This document shows positions 1 to 11,420 of a stretch of DNA of 64,000 nt, piece after piece; the stretch's first letter is position 1; each line of letters opens with the position of its first letter. The stretch is from Eutreptiella sp. 'Long Island Sound 2002' (Eukaryota > Euglenozoa > Euglenophyceae > Eutreptiales > Eutreptiaceae). The position numbers were made by a program, and so were the translations under genes. The stretch covers positions 66,845,591 through 66,909,590 of the forward strand of contig OZ038380.1 of the NCBI GenBank assembly GCA_964036045.1. The letters run 5' to 3'. The notes below the pieces were generated by a model. It worked only from the letters and a program-made list of their open reading frames with translations. It was not told the DNA's origin and ran no database searches.

Positions 1-74
1 CTAACCCAGACCTGTCCCCCCCCCTCTCCAGGACCAGGGGTGCCCACCACAGGGGGCAGGTCCTCTGGCAGTAG

Positions 75-2650
75 TGCCCTGGCACCCCCCTCCTCCTCCT
101 CGTCGTCGCGACCCGCGGGGACCCGGGGCGGATCCTGGGGATCACCCCCACCCACCTCTATGGGGCAACACCCGTACCCCGCCCCCCCCTCCCGGCGCCC
201 GCTGCGCGGGACGGAGTACACGCCTTCCTGCGAACACAGGAGGTCACCGCCGTTACGGGGGTCCACCTGGTGCGGCTGCCCCCGACACCGCTCGACGACC
301 CCCGGGGGCCCAGGGCCCTTGGCCCCGCCCCAGACTGGGAGCTGTGGCGCGACGCGTGGGCCGCGTGGCTTCCCCGCCTCCCCTCCCAATGCCGGTGGAT
401 GGCCGCAGGCCCCCGGCCGTGCGGGGCTGACGCCACAGCCGGCCCCCCACCCCCTCCCCCCCTCCCCCCCGCAGAGCACCACACGGCACTGCCCACGGCA
501 CGGCACTGATGCACCAGGAGGTAGTGGGAAGGGCGCGCCTGCCACCACGCATGCCTACCAGGGTAACAGTGATGGCAGACTCCGATGGGTCCCCCCGGCG
601 GGACGACCGCCACCACCGCCGGTCCCGCTCCCGCTCGCCCGTCTCCTCCCCGGAGTGGACGGGGGAGACCCTCGCGGAGCGCGAGGAGCGGAGGCTGGCG
701 GAGGCAGCGGTGCTGGTCGGGCCGCGGCCGCCGGCCCGGGAGCCTGGGCCAGCCGAGGCGACCGCCCCCGCCGCCCAAGCAGCCAGCCCCGCCGCCCCGC
801 CCCGCCCAGACACGCAGGAGGCGGAGACCGCAGCGAGCCACGCCGCGGCCCTGACCGCGGCCCCCGGCACGCCGCCGACACGGGGGGCAGCCCCAACGCA
901 GGAACCGGGCGCATCGCCGAGGGCTGCCGCAGCTGCAGAGGAAAGCAAGAAGGGCGCGCGAGGGGTTGCGACCGCACGGGCCACGGGCGCCTCGTCGGCG
1001 GCCGCCACGGCAGCGAAGAAGAGCGGGGAGGGCGCGCGAGGGGCTGCGGCCGCGACCCCGGCGGGCCGCGACACCACCTCGGCCGGCCGCGCTGCGACCT
1101 CCAGCGCGCCGCAACCGCGGGGGACGGACCCCGCACGGGCCGCGGGCGCCTCGCCGGCGGCCGCCGCGGCAGCAGGAGAGAACGAGGAGGGCGTGCGAGG
1201 GGTTGCGACGGCGGCCACGGGCGCCTCGTCGGCGGCCGCCACGGAGGCGAAGGAGAGCGAGGAGGGCGCGCAAGGGGCTGCGGCCGGGACCCCGGCAGGC
1301 CGCGACACCGCCTCGGCCGGCCACGCCGCGGCCCCCAGCACGCCGCGCAAGCGGGGAAAAAACCCAGCACAGGCCGCGGACGCCTCGCCGGCGGCCGCCG
1401 CAGCAGCAGCAGTGGGCAGGGAGAGCGCGAAGTACCGCACCCACGCCAACCCCACCCACACCCACACCAGCCGCCCCAAGCCGTTCCCCCCCAAGCCCTT
1501 CCCCCCGGGGCGGGAGCGGCACGTCCGCCCCCCGACGCGCGAGCGCAAGCCGCCGGGCGTCACGCTGCCGCAGCTGCAAAAGCAGCGGGACGCCCAGCGA
1601 GTGGTCCAGGAAGGGCGCAGCAGCGGGGGGGAGCAGAGCGGACGACGCGGCTCGGGGCAGGAGGCGGGGAAGGGGCCAGGGCACGGGAAGGGCGCGCAGG
1701 GGCGCGGGCAGGGAGCCCAGCTTCAGGGGGCAGGGCGAGGGGAGGTGGGAGAGCGAGCGGACCAGGGCGTGGGGGACGGGAGGCGGGACACGCGACACGG
1801 GCAGGGGGCTGGAAAGGGGCCCAAGGGCAAGGGCAAGGGCGCCGCGGGCCCCAAGGGACAGGCGGGACGGGGCATGGGAGCCCAGGGGGGAGGACGGGGC
1901 GAAGGGAGGGGGGCAGAGGGCGGGGCGCCCCCGCAGCCGGACGTGCAGCCGATGAGGTGCATCCCCCCCGGCATCCAACAGATGCCGGCACACCACACCC
2001 ACCACCACCACCACCACCACCACCACCACCTCTACAACATCGACCCTGACGCCGGCGAGCTCGTCCCCCCCCAACCCCCACGACACCAGCACCATCAAGC
2101 CCCCCCCGCGCCGAGGGCGCAGCCGGCGCGAATGGCCTCCGCGGAGGGGGGACGGGGCGCGGCATCGGCGCCGCAGGCGCAGGGGCAGCGAGGGGGGCCG
2201 GCACGGGGGGCGGAGGAGGGCCGGCCATGGGACCGGGACTGGGGCGCGGTCCCGGACCCTCTGGGGGTGGAGACCCTCCCCCTTGTGGGGGAGGTGTACG
2301 GGTGGTTGTGCTGGGCCAAACAGGGTACCTCCAGGAGGTCGAGGAACCGGCCCTTCGATGCCGTGCTCCTCCGGAGGGACGGAGGAAACCGAGAGGTACC
2401 CCCGGGGGGGTGGGCAGCCCGAGAGGACCATGATAGGGTCCTCAGGTCAGTGATCCGGGCGGCGTGGCCCGACAGGGAGCCGACGTGGCCGGCCTTCCTG
2501 GAAGGGGGAGCGGTGCTCCGCATCACTAATGCGGACGCCAACAACTGGCTCCCCCGGGCTTTGCGCAGCGCCCTCGCCCACTGGCGCTACCGCCAGCACA
2601 ACCCGCCGCCGCCGCAGCACCAGCCCCCACACAAGCGGCGGCGCAGGTGA
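75..2650 (+). CDS. Unidentified Ala/Gly/His-rich element protein, two exons with a 56-nt intron
   Basis: The frame from 509 to the TGA at 2648-2650 gives a 713-residue ORF. It joins in frame to an upstream open stretch (75-418) if 419-474 is removed as an intron: GT at 419, a CTGAC branch-like site near 427-431, a pyrimidine tract and CAG at 472-474. The upstream part contains a Trp-rich stretch (DWELWRDAWAAWLPRL) that looks like real protein. Exon 2 has an Arg/Ser-rich start, three degenerate Ala-rich repeats with GASSAAAT-type cores, a Gly/Lys-rich basic stretch, a run of about 10 His and a globular-looking C-terminus rich in Trp and Arg, ending in KRRRR. An in-frame stop at 72-74 means the true 5' start is further upstream or frameshifted. 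It lies inside the retroposon and may be its nucleic-acid-binding ORF1-like protein. I do not recognise the family. Confidence 0.5.
419..474 (+). other. Predicted 56-nt spliceosomal intron
   Basis: GT donor at 419-420, branch-like CTGAC around 427-431, an almost pure C/T tract from about 440 to 471, and CAG at 472-474. Removing it restores one reading frame from 75 to 2650, with the split codon at phase 2. There is no transcript evidence. Confidence 0.5.
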
Positions 2651-4895
2651 AGGCCCAGACGGCGGGTACGGGAGAGTTGGGGGGGGGGGCTGGGCCCCCC
2701 GGCCCACGCCCCCCCCACGGTACGGCACGACGCAAGAGGGCGCGCCACCTCCCGCGGGAGGGAGTGCGGAGACAACGAGCGCGGGAGGGAACCTGCTGCC
2801 CCGCAGCCCGCTAACCACTGACCGCTAACCCTCACGGCCACCCCCGGCCGGCCGGCGCCGCGCGACAACGGCCGGGGGATGAGGGGCCCCAACGAGGGCC
2901 TGCGCGAGAATCCGGCTCTCCGTAGAGGGGGGCGGGGGAAGGGCGTGACCCCCCGGCCGATGGCTGGCCCCCGGGGCCAGGACTGCCATGCCGCCCCCCC
3001 CCCGACCGACAGAAGGCATCGCCAGGGGACCAAAGCCCCCCCCACTCTCCCCCCCCCCTCCCACACAGGCCCGAGAGCGGGCGGGGGGGCGCCCCTTCCC
3101 GCCCCCCCCCCCCACGCCCCTCAGCTGGGGAGCCACAGGCGCGGCCCTCCGCCCCCCCAGGGCCGGGGGGGCGCCCCCCCCCTCAGGTGGAACGGCGACG
3201 CGGTAAGGGCAACGGCGGCTGGACCTGCTCCCGCGAACCCACACTGGCGTGCAGGAGCAACGCGCACAACGGAACAGGAAGGAGCCCGCGCCCCACATGA
3301 CCCTCCTGTAACCACAGCCCATTCTGAGGTGACAGAGGGGGGGTTCAGGTCAGCTGGGGCACCCGGGAGAGCGGTCCACGGGCCGCTCTCACCCCCCCCC
3401 CACCCCGGGGCGGCACTTCAGCCCCGACTGCACGCGCGCGCCGGAAGGGAGCGCGCCGCCGACACGGAGAGGGCCGGAAAGGAGTACCGCAGGCCGCCGC
3501 CCGGAACGAGAACAGGGAGGCCGCGGCGCGACACCCCCCCCCCCGCCCCCCCACCAGCCCGCCAGCCGCGGGGGCCCCGGCCCCCACCCCCGGAGGCAGG
3601 GGGGATGGCCCCCCCCCCGCCCGAGAGGGGAGCCGGAGTGTGACCTGCCCCCCCGCCCCAGCCGCCGGCTCACATGGGGGCCGCGAAGAACAAGCGGGCC
3701 CACGCCTGCGCACCGGGACGCCGCACAGATCGTACCCAGAGAAGCCGGGTGAGCACGAACCGGAGTGGTATGGGGGGCCACAACCCCCATGGACAGCACA
3801 CAAGCTGCGGCGCAGGTGATGGCCCAGACGGCAGATGCGCGAGAGTGGGGGGAGGAGCCGGGCCCCCCGACCAACGCCCCCCCCATGGTACGGCACGACG
3901 CATGAGAGCGTGCCACCTCCCGCGGGAGGGAGTACGGAGACAACGAGCACGGGAGGGAACCTGCTGCCCCGCAGCCCGCTAACCACTGACCGCTAACCCT
4001 CACGGCCGCCCCCGGCCTGCCAGCGCCGCGCGACAACGGCCGGGGGGATGAGGGGCCCCAGCGAGGGCCTGCACGAGGATCTGGCTCTAGGTAGAGGGGG
4101 GCGGGGGAAGGGCGCTACCCCCCAGCCGATGGCTGGACCCCGGGGCCAGGACTGCCATGCCGCCCCCCCCCCCCCCGGCCGTCAGGAGGCATCGCGAGGG
4201 GACCAGAGGGCCCCCCACACTCCTTCCCCCCCCCCTCACCCCCTCCAGCTGGGGAGCCACGAGCGCGGCCCTCCGCCCCCCCAGAGCCGGGGGGGCGACG
4301 CGGTGGGGGGAGCGGCGGCTGGACCTGCTCCCGCGAGCCCACACTGGCGTGCCGGGGCAACGCGCACAACGGAACAGTCTGGAGGCCGCGCCCCACATAA
4401 CCCTCCCGTGACCACAGCCCACTCAGGGAGGGCAGAGGGGGGGTTCAGGTCTGCAAGGGCCCCCGGGGGAGCGGTCCGCGGACCGCCCCTCACCCCCCCT
4501 CACCCCGGGGCGGCATCTCGGCCCCAACCGCATGCACACGCCGGAAGGGAGCGCGCCGGCGACACGAAGGGGGCCAGGATTGAGTACCGCAGGCCGCCGC
4601 CCAGAAGGGGAGCAGGGAGGCCGCGGCGCGACACCCCCCCCCCCGCCCCCCCACCGGCCCGCGGGCTGCTGGGGCCCCGGCCCCCACCCCCCGAGGCAAG
4701 GGGGGATGGTCCCTCCCGGCCCGAGAGAGGAGCCGGAGCGCGACCCGCCCCCCCGCCCCAGCCGCCGGCCCCCATGGGGGCCGCGAAGAACAAGCGAGCC
4801 CGCGCCTACGCGCCAGGACGCCGCACAGATCGTACCCAGAGAAGCCTGGTGAGCACGAACCAGAGTGGTATGGGGGGCCACGCCCCCCATGGACA
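2637..4895 (+). repeat. Direct tandem duplication, ~1.17-kb unit, two copies
   Basis: The block starting near 2637 (GGCGGCGCAGGTGAAGGCCC) recurs from about 3805 with the same order of landmarks: the CCGCTAACCACTGACCGCTA motif, the GATGAGGGGCCCC motif, the GGCGGGGGAAGGGCG motif and the AGTACCGCAGGCCGCCGCCC motif. Unit 1 is about 2637-3804 and unit 2 about 3805-4895. The copies differ by many small indels in C and G runs and by scattered substitutions. It lies in the non-coding part of copy A after the ORF stop. The long open frames on both strands here differ in reading frame between the two copies, so I do not call them genes. Confidence 0.8.
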
Positions 4896-5044
4896 GCACA
4901 ACGCCAGTGACACCCGCTTTGTTGCCTGCCCAGGGAAGGCAGAGGGATGGAATGAGGCAGAGCGACCCCCCGCCCTACAGGCCCCCCCCCAGCCGCACAA
5001 ACGGGGGGTACGGCGCACGCCCCCCCCCCCCCCCAACCCAACGG

Positions 5045-5735
5045 AGAGGCCATTCGGGTGTGGTGCCCTCTGGGCCCCCTCGTCTACGCGGGCTGTAGCG
5101 CCGCAGCCAGTGCAGCCAGCACCGGTGGCACCCAGGGCAGGGAAGCACTCTTTGCGCCCTGGTGCCCCTCCACCTGCCCGCGGTACGCCCTCGGCCGTGG
5201 GGAGCCGGACCCAGCCCGCGTGGCAGCACCACCTGTGCCTAAGGCAGTCAAGGAGTGCGGGTCTGACCCCAGTCGTGCCACGTACCACCGCCTTCCCGTG
5301 CCAACAGGCAGTCGTGGAGTGGTTGGGTAGCATGTCCTAGTGACGTGGAGGTTGCGAGCCCAGGCCCACATCTCCCCCGGCGGGCTCAGAGTCAGGCTCT
5401 CCAGCCTCCCTGCCGGGGCCTGGAGCACCAGGCACACACTTCCCCGCACCATGTGCGCCAACGCCGAACAACAATAGAGCAAGCAGGTGTGCCACAGCCC
5501 CCCCCCCCCCCTCCACAAACACACAAGGGCACATACACACAGGCACGGCGGCATCTCCCGCCCGCGAGCGCCACCGCGGGGTCTGGGGGCGGTCAGCAGT
5601 CCGGTAGGCCTTGTGACCGGACACCCTGGTACAGCCGCCCGGTCGGGTCCGGCAGGGAAGGCGGCGCGGACCGTGGGTAGGCGACCAGGTGAGGCCTTCA
5701 CCCAACCCAACCCAACCAAACCCCCCCCCAGCCCG
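5045..5735 (+). other. ~690-bp segment present in copy A but absent from copy B
   Basis: Aligning copy B (24406-25954, inverted) to copy A, the C-run near 5035 and the block near 5740 are adjacent in B, whereas A has about 690 bp more. The segment is less extreme in GC and contains AC-rich stretches. It is either an insertion in A or a deletion in B. No terminal repeats are evident by eye. Confidence 0.45.
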
Positions 5736-6830
5736 CCCCCAAGCACATGAACGCCACGGACCCGCCCCGCGGCGCGCAGCCCCCACAGGGCGTGCCGGCC
5801 GAGGGGACAGAGCAGGGCCCCCACACCCGCACGCCCGCGCCCACAACACGTGGATCGCGGGCCCCGGCAGCCCACCCAGTGGGCGGGCAGTCGGGGGAGG
5901 GGGAGCGCATGACCCCAGACGCCCCTCGCAACCGTAGAAGGCAACCCCCCCGGGGACGCCCTGCCGCCACCCCCACAACCCCAAGTCAAGTAGGGGGGAA
6001 CCGGGACCGGACCGCCCCCCCCCAAGCACGCCAGACGGAGCAAGGGACCGGAACAGGACACGCGGAGGGGCACGGACCACGTGGAACGGCCCTACCAGCG
6101 CCCAGTGCCGGGACCACGCGAGGTGCGCACGCCACACCACCCAGGGGGGGGGAGCGGACACCGCGAGAGCGCGAGCGCACACACACGAAAGGGACACGCG
6201 GGGACTACCAGAAGGGCAACCGGACCGAGCGCGCGGAACGCACAGACCACGTGGAATGGCGTACCAGCGAGCGAGGGTAAGGGACACCCGGACGGGACGG
6301 CCCGCCACACGCAGCGCCGAACAAGCGGGGCGGGGAGGGGGAAAAGAGAGAGACAAAACATTAGGTACCGGCCCGAACTCCCCGAACCGGCCGCGAGCGC
6401 CGCGCACACACAGACGGGGCACTGCACCCGCCAAGGCAGTAGTCGCGCACAGCGCCACGCCCCAACCCCTAGGCTAGGCAGCCTCCGCGCCAGGCCAAGG
6501 GGGTCCCACTGGCGACAAGCCAGTAGCACGGGCCCGGCGGCGCCGGCGCCCCGGGCGACCACGCATTAGGGGGGCGACGCAGTGGGTAAGCGCCTGCAGC
6601 CACGGCTGCGAAATGATGCACTGACCGGGGAGTGGCGAAACGGGGAAGCCGGGGAAGGACGGGGCTCCGAGCTCTGTGAACCCGGGGGACTCCGCCACCA
6701 GGCAGGAGGTGCGTCTTGGAGGGCCCCCCACTAGGACCCGGTGGGGAGGATATCACCTGGCCTGACCAAGTGGCCCCCCGGGGCCGAAAGGCGTCTAGTA
6801 CCCGCAAAATCAAACCTCAAACCTCAAACC

Positions 6831-8300
6831 ACAAAAGCGTACATGGTCTTGCTGCTGGCGGGTGTGTTTGGTGGTGTATAATCTTATTTTATTGCAAAAA
6901 AACAAAAAAGGGGAAAAAATATTTTTACGGATTTTGCGGTGGTTTTTCAAAGATAAAAGGAACAGCAAGCACAAACAGCACCGCAAGAACACAGCACAGC
7001 TGACAGCACAGCACCAGACGACAGCACAGCAGCACAGAACACGACACAGGTGAGCAGGGCTCGCAGCAAACCACAGCAACCACAGGGAAGCAGGCCACGC
7101 GGCCAGACAGGGACACCGACACCGCAACACGCCACAAGAAGACAACCGCGGACAGCCAGAGCCAGCACCGCGCCACAGCAAACCACAGGCAACAGGAAAA
7201 CGCACAGCAACGCACCACAGCACCGGGCGCCAAAAACAGCGCAGACCGCACGAACAACACAACGCAAGCACACCAGCACAGCGCAGCACAGCACCGCTCA
7301 GAGCGGGGAGGACACGGATCGCGCAGCAAGACACCCCAGCACAACCACAGCACAAAGCACAGCAGCCAACAACAGCAAGTACCACCACACCACGACAAAA
7401 CACACACAGCACAGAGCACACAGCGCGGGAAACACCACAAAACATAGCGCCGGAGAGTGCAGGACCCCAGGGCGATTGACAGCACCCGAGGGCACGACAC
7501 AGCATGCAGTGGCACCAAACGAGCGAAACACAACAACACAGCACTGAACAGCACAACACAGCGTGGAGCAACGCGGCGCAGCACAGCAGCCAGGGACACA
7601 GGACAGCACAGTGCACCACAGCACAAGGCAACACACAACAAAACGAGACAGCAAAAAACAACGCGAACAAGGCAGTCGGGCAACACGACCAGAGACACGG
7701 CACAGCACGCAGAAGCGACCCAGAGCGCGGCTCAAAGAGCAACGCACAGCGCGGAGCAACCCACAACAAAGCAAGGCGGGACACCACACAGCAACACGCA
7801 GCCCATAATACGGCAACACCGCACTGCAAAAATCACCAGACGGAAGAACAGCACAGCACGGCGACACCAGGCAGCACAAAGCACAACGCGCACACCAGGG
7901 GGGGGGGGGGGCAGCAACTGCAAGGAAGCAGCCAAAGGAAGGACAGAAAACACAAAAGCAGCGCCCGCACACAGAGAGCCGAGCAGCGGGAGACCCAGAA
8001 GAAAAAAGCAATGGCGGAGGGGGGGGACACCAAAAGCCCAGAGGAAAAAAAAACTAAAAAGGAAGAGAAGAAAAGAGGAAAAGAGGGCGGGGGGCAACAA
8101 ACAGCGAACCGGACCGCGGCGGAACGCAAAGGAAGGGGGGGGGGGCGGCAAGGAAACCGCAGAGCGCCAAGACCAAAGGCACCCGAGGCCGGAGACTGTG
8201 AAAAGCGAGGAACAATGGGGGCTCAGCGGGAGAAGAAAAGGGGAAAAAAAACACCATAACGAAAAGAGAGAACGAAAACAAAATGACAACAACGGGGCAA
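6831..8300. repeat. AC-rich low-complexity region (degenerate AGCAC/ACAGC repeats)
   Basis: After an A-rich stretch at 6880-6960, the plus strand is dominated by short degenerate motifs such as AGCACAGC and ACAACAC to about 7880, then a G-run near 7900 and A/G-rich sequence to 8280. The complementary pattern (GTGCTGTG, TGTTGTG) occurs at 48210-48520, suggesting the same repeat family in opposite orientation inside the LINE-like element. The open frames here are Thr/Gln/Arg-rich on one strand and Cys/Leu/Val-rich on the other, which is what such repeats always give. They are not called as genes. Confidence 0.6.
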
Positions 8301-10690
8301 CACCAGCCTAGAGGGGGCGGAGCAAAGCATGCGGACATTACGGCCCAAGGAAAGGTGAGGCGCACTAAAACGCGCCGGGGAGGCTGGCCCACCCGACCCG
8401 GTCAGGAGAAACACGCACACGCACACACGCACAGGACACGGGGGTGGCGTCCTCCGGCCCGAAGGGGGCGGTGTTGGCGTCCACACAAAACAGCCCCGGT
8501 GCACGGGCCGAGTCCCCCTTCGAAAGACGGACGGTACGGGAAACGGTATTGTGCATGTACTTGGGGTGCACATAAAACCCTTTTGTCCTTGTCTTCCACT
8601 TCAATATCAAATCATTTCAAATGAATTTCTCCGTTCCAATGGATTCCGCTGGCAAGCACAAAGTAGGCAACAGCAAGAAGAGGAAGTCGTGAACAAACGT
8701 TGAGCTGCACCAACTGGCTGGTCCAGTAATACGGGTTCACATGCCTAAATAATAAGAAAATTAATGTAACAATAAATTCTCATTAAAAAAGCCAATAAAA
8801 CCTATTTTTATCCAATTTCTCAGTAGTCTATTGAGTCACAGGGCCTGTCAAGGTTACGTAAATCACTGTCCGCGACGGCAGACGCCCACAATCGCGACAG
8901 CCCTTCTGAAGCTTCTAAATAAATTCACAATAGCTTCTGATACACTAGAACCTTATAAAATAGCATCAAACATGATACAATCAGATTATAAAAAAAAGGA
9001 ATGTGATTATTCATGTATGCCTACTAATGTAACATAGATCTCTGCTCTCTGTAGTGTACCCAAGCGCAGTAGACTCTAGTAGTAAGCTATAGGCTTGAAA
9101 TATAAGCCAAATATGAGCAAGTATCCTAGTGTTGTAGGATCTTGAATCTCTGAGGGGTCTAGTAGAGATCCTCTAGACAGCTTCTGAGAGGCCCAAATGC
9201 CCCAACTTATTACACCCCCTTCCTAAGCTTCATGCACATTCACTTTAGAATGTTCATGACAAGCTGATAATTTAATCTAAGGAGGGATATGGGCATAAGG
9301 CACACTCATATTGAATGTTCTGAGTGTCTAATGTAGTGTCTCAATACCACCTTCCTAGAGGCAAAAGTATATCTCCCCCTGAGAGGGTAACGCTCCTAAG
9401 TCATAAGTATGGTAGGGCTCAAAATGAAACATGAAAAACACAAAGCAAAATGCTAGCATACAAAGTATGAACAATGATAAGCTAAATCTTCAGGCAAAAA
9501 TTGAGGGTAAGTGTAATGCACCTGGGTGTAGACGTATAAATTATAATGAGCTATACAGAAAATCAATACCAATTGAGCATGAAATGCAACATGTGGGTTA
9601 AACTGGAAATTCAACCTGTGCCCAAGCTGTATATTGACATGACTTGTCTCTCATCATCCAAAGAGAGGATATACCACCTTACTCAATGGACGCGTGACAT
9701 GTGGCTACCTAATGCAATGGATGCATTGTGGTACCTATTTGATGCAATGGGTTTCTTGCCCTGCATTGCATGGACAGAGAAAGCGAGGCAGCATCAGTAA
9801 TGACCAATTATTGATTAGTTTAGCGGGTAGGGATAACTCAGAGTGTGTGTGGGGGGTTGGCAGTCATCATGAGGGCGTCAACCAATCTGACAAGAAAGAT
9901 GTCCTTGATTAGTGCCCTAATGTTTTTGATGAAATCCTGCAGGGTTTGATGTTGAATACCCAAACCAACGCAGCAGGTAGAGCAAGAACAGGATATGTAT
10001 CGAATCAATGAATAGTTTTAAAATCCAGTATAACACAGAAGGGCTGCAGATAGACAATACAGGCTTAAATGCAAAGCTTCAATCACAAATGAATAAAAAA
10101 AATGATTTCAAGTGAAAACTGGCCTGACTCTAGCCTCCAAGTTAGCATCAAGCACTTCATGTGCACTCGTTTGGATGAAATGGAGCTGGTTAGGAATATG
10201 GGGCAAATGAGTTAGGCCAGACACAGAATATGACTTGGCCAAGCAACTATATTCAGAAACAGTTAAAAGGTAGAACGACAATAAGTGGTACAAACAGTTG
10301 AGTATAGGGGTCTTGGGGTGGGGGACCACTAGGCTTAACCTCCAAGGCCTTAGGCATGAAATGCCTACTTTTTTTTCGGTATAACCTCCATGAAGGAAGA
10401 TACCTCCGCTCAGTTGACTGGTAGGGGTGAACCTCATGAGGGGCTAGGGTTAGAACCGTATTTACTTTGAGAAAGTCTACTTTAGGCTTCAAAAGAGACA
10501 TAAAAAATACTTAAGTAAGTCTTAGCATCAACAAAAGGGTTTTAAGGGGGGCATGACCTGGATCAAGCCCTCCAAGAAGAACATGGCCTTGACCTTTCCT
10601 TACTCCCTCCTGGAGTACTAGTTGATCAAGCTAGTAGGACCAAGGAAAAAGGCTCAAGTATTCCCAAAATTACCTCAGAAAATGCTTTCA
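8301..10690. other. Intergenic, AT-richer sequence without recognisable genes
   Basis: There is a sharp change from GC-rich repeats to AT-richer, unique-looking DNA at about 8580. No open frame longer than about 110 codons and no family motif is visible. Short runs of A and T are present. I see nothing that supports a gene. Confidence 0.6.
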
Positions 10691-10699
10691 CCCAACCAA

Positions 10700-10930
10700 A
10701 AACATTCCCATCAGTTCATGGAAACCTATCATACTGTAGGTACCCATGAAAAACAGTGTAATGTACCGTGAATGATGTCCTTTCGATGGGGCATTGCTCA
10801 GAAAGGCGCCAGCGTGGGACGAAAGCTTTTGGTAAATATTTGGGGTAGTGGGGTTTGAACCCAGGACTCCCTCTCTAAAGCACACATGCTTGCCCACTAG
10901 GGTACAGTCGAACGCCCTAATGCAGACGGC
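10700..10930 (-). mobile_element. tRNA-derived SINE-like element
   Basis: On the minus strand from about 10920 there is an A-box-like sequence (CCTAGTGGGCAAGC) followed about 35 nt later by a B-box and T-arm-like sequence (CCTGGGTTCAAACCCC, plus coordinates about 10852-10868). The order and spacing match a tRNA head, but a good acceptor stem and anticodon loop are missing and a non-tRNA body follows. That is typical of SINEs. The boundaries are uncertain, and no poly(A) tail or target duplication was established. Confidence 0.5.
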
Positions 10931-11420
10931 TATCCCTTGCCCTCGGTCATCCCAATCCGAACTGCAACCAAGAGAAGGATCACCGGCTCTTTGATGTGCT
11001 CACACTGTTCAACTGGCGCGGCTGTGGCCCACAGCCCCGTGCATGATTGCACCAAGCAATCTACATTCTTTGCATCCTTAGAAAGGAAAGGAAATATGCA
11101 TAGGTGCTGTCACAGCGACAGCGCAACATGAAGCAGATGCGCAAATTCGAATTGCGCCGTCACGTGCAACATAATGGGGCAGTGTAAAATTTAATAATAA
11201 AATACGAAGTCTAAGTTAAAAAACATCAGAACTTCAGTGAATTCTACATTTCATTCTTCACATTCCAGGTGGATTTATGTGCGCTTGACCTTCAGCGCTG
11301 AGCTCAGCGCGACACGCGCTCAACCTGGGAGCTGCTCCAGAAAGCAGATCTCTGACCATCTGTCGGTCTGCACTGGCGTAGACAGCAGTTGGGCCCAAAG
11401 GGTCCCCAATCTGCATCAGG
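10931..11420. other. No gene seen; flank of decayed gag gene
   Basis: Short unique sequence between the SINE-like element and the 3' side of the decayed gag. I see no motif or sustained open frame. Confidence 0.5.

Larger units (their letters stand above)
1..6830 (+). mobile_element. GC-rich retroposon-like element, copy A (5' end outside window)
   Basis: The right end is a simple-sequence tail, two to three CAAACCT-type units at about 6811-6830. It follows a block (about 5950-6810) that recurs in reverse orientation at 24406-25954 and 26902-27660 with the same tail. Three copies ending at the same tail, two of them opening directly into retroelement coding sequence, is the pattern of a retroposon with a fixed 3' end and variable 5' truncation. 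The element carries a long spliced ORF (75-2650) and about 4.2 kb of non-coding GC-rich sequence with an internal tandem duplication. No reverse transcriptase motif is visible, so it may be non-autonomous or the RT may lie before the window. The LINE-like label is inference. Confidence 0.6.

Noticed and set aside
40-6830. Many overlapping 100-750-codon open frames on both strands of the GC-rich element
   Set aside because: GC above about 70% and C/G runs make stops rare. Frames change between duplicated units, and only the 75-2650 frame shows globular-looking protein.
10852-10930. Functional tRNA gene
   Set aside because: The A and B boxes are good but acceptor and anticodon stems do not form. 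SINE-like instead.
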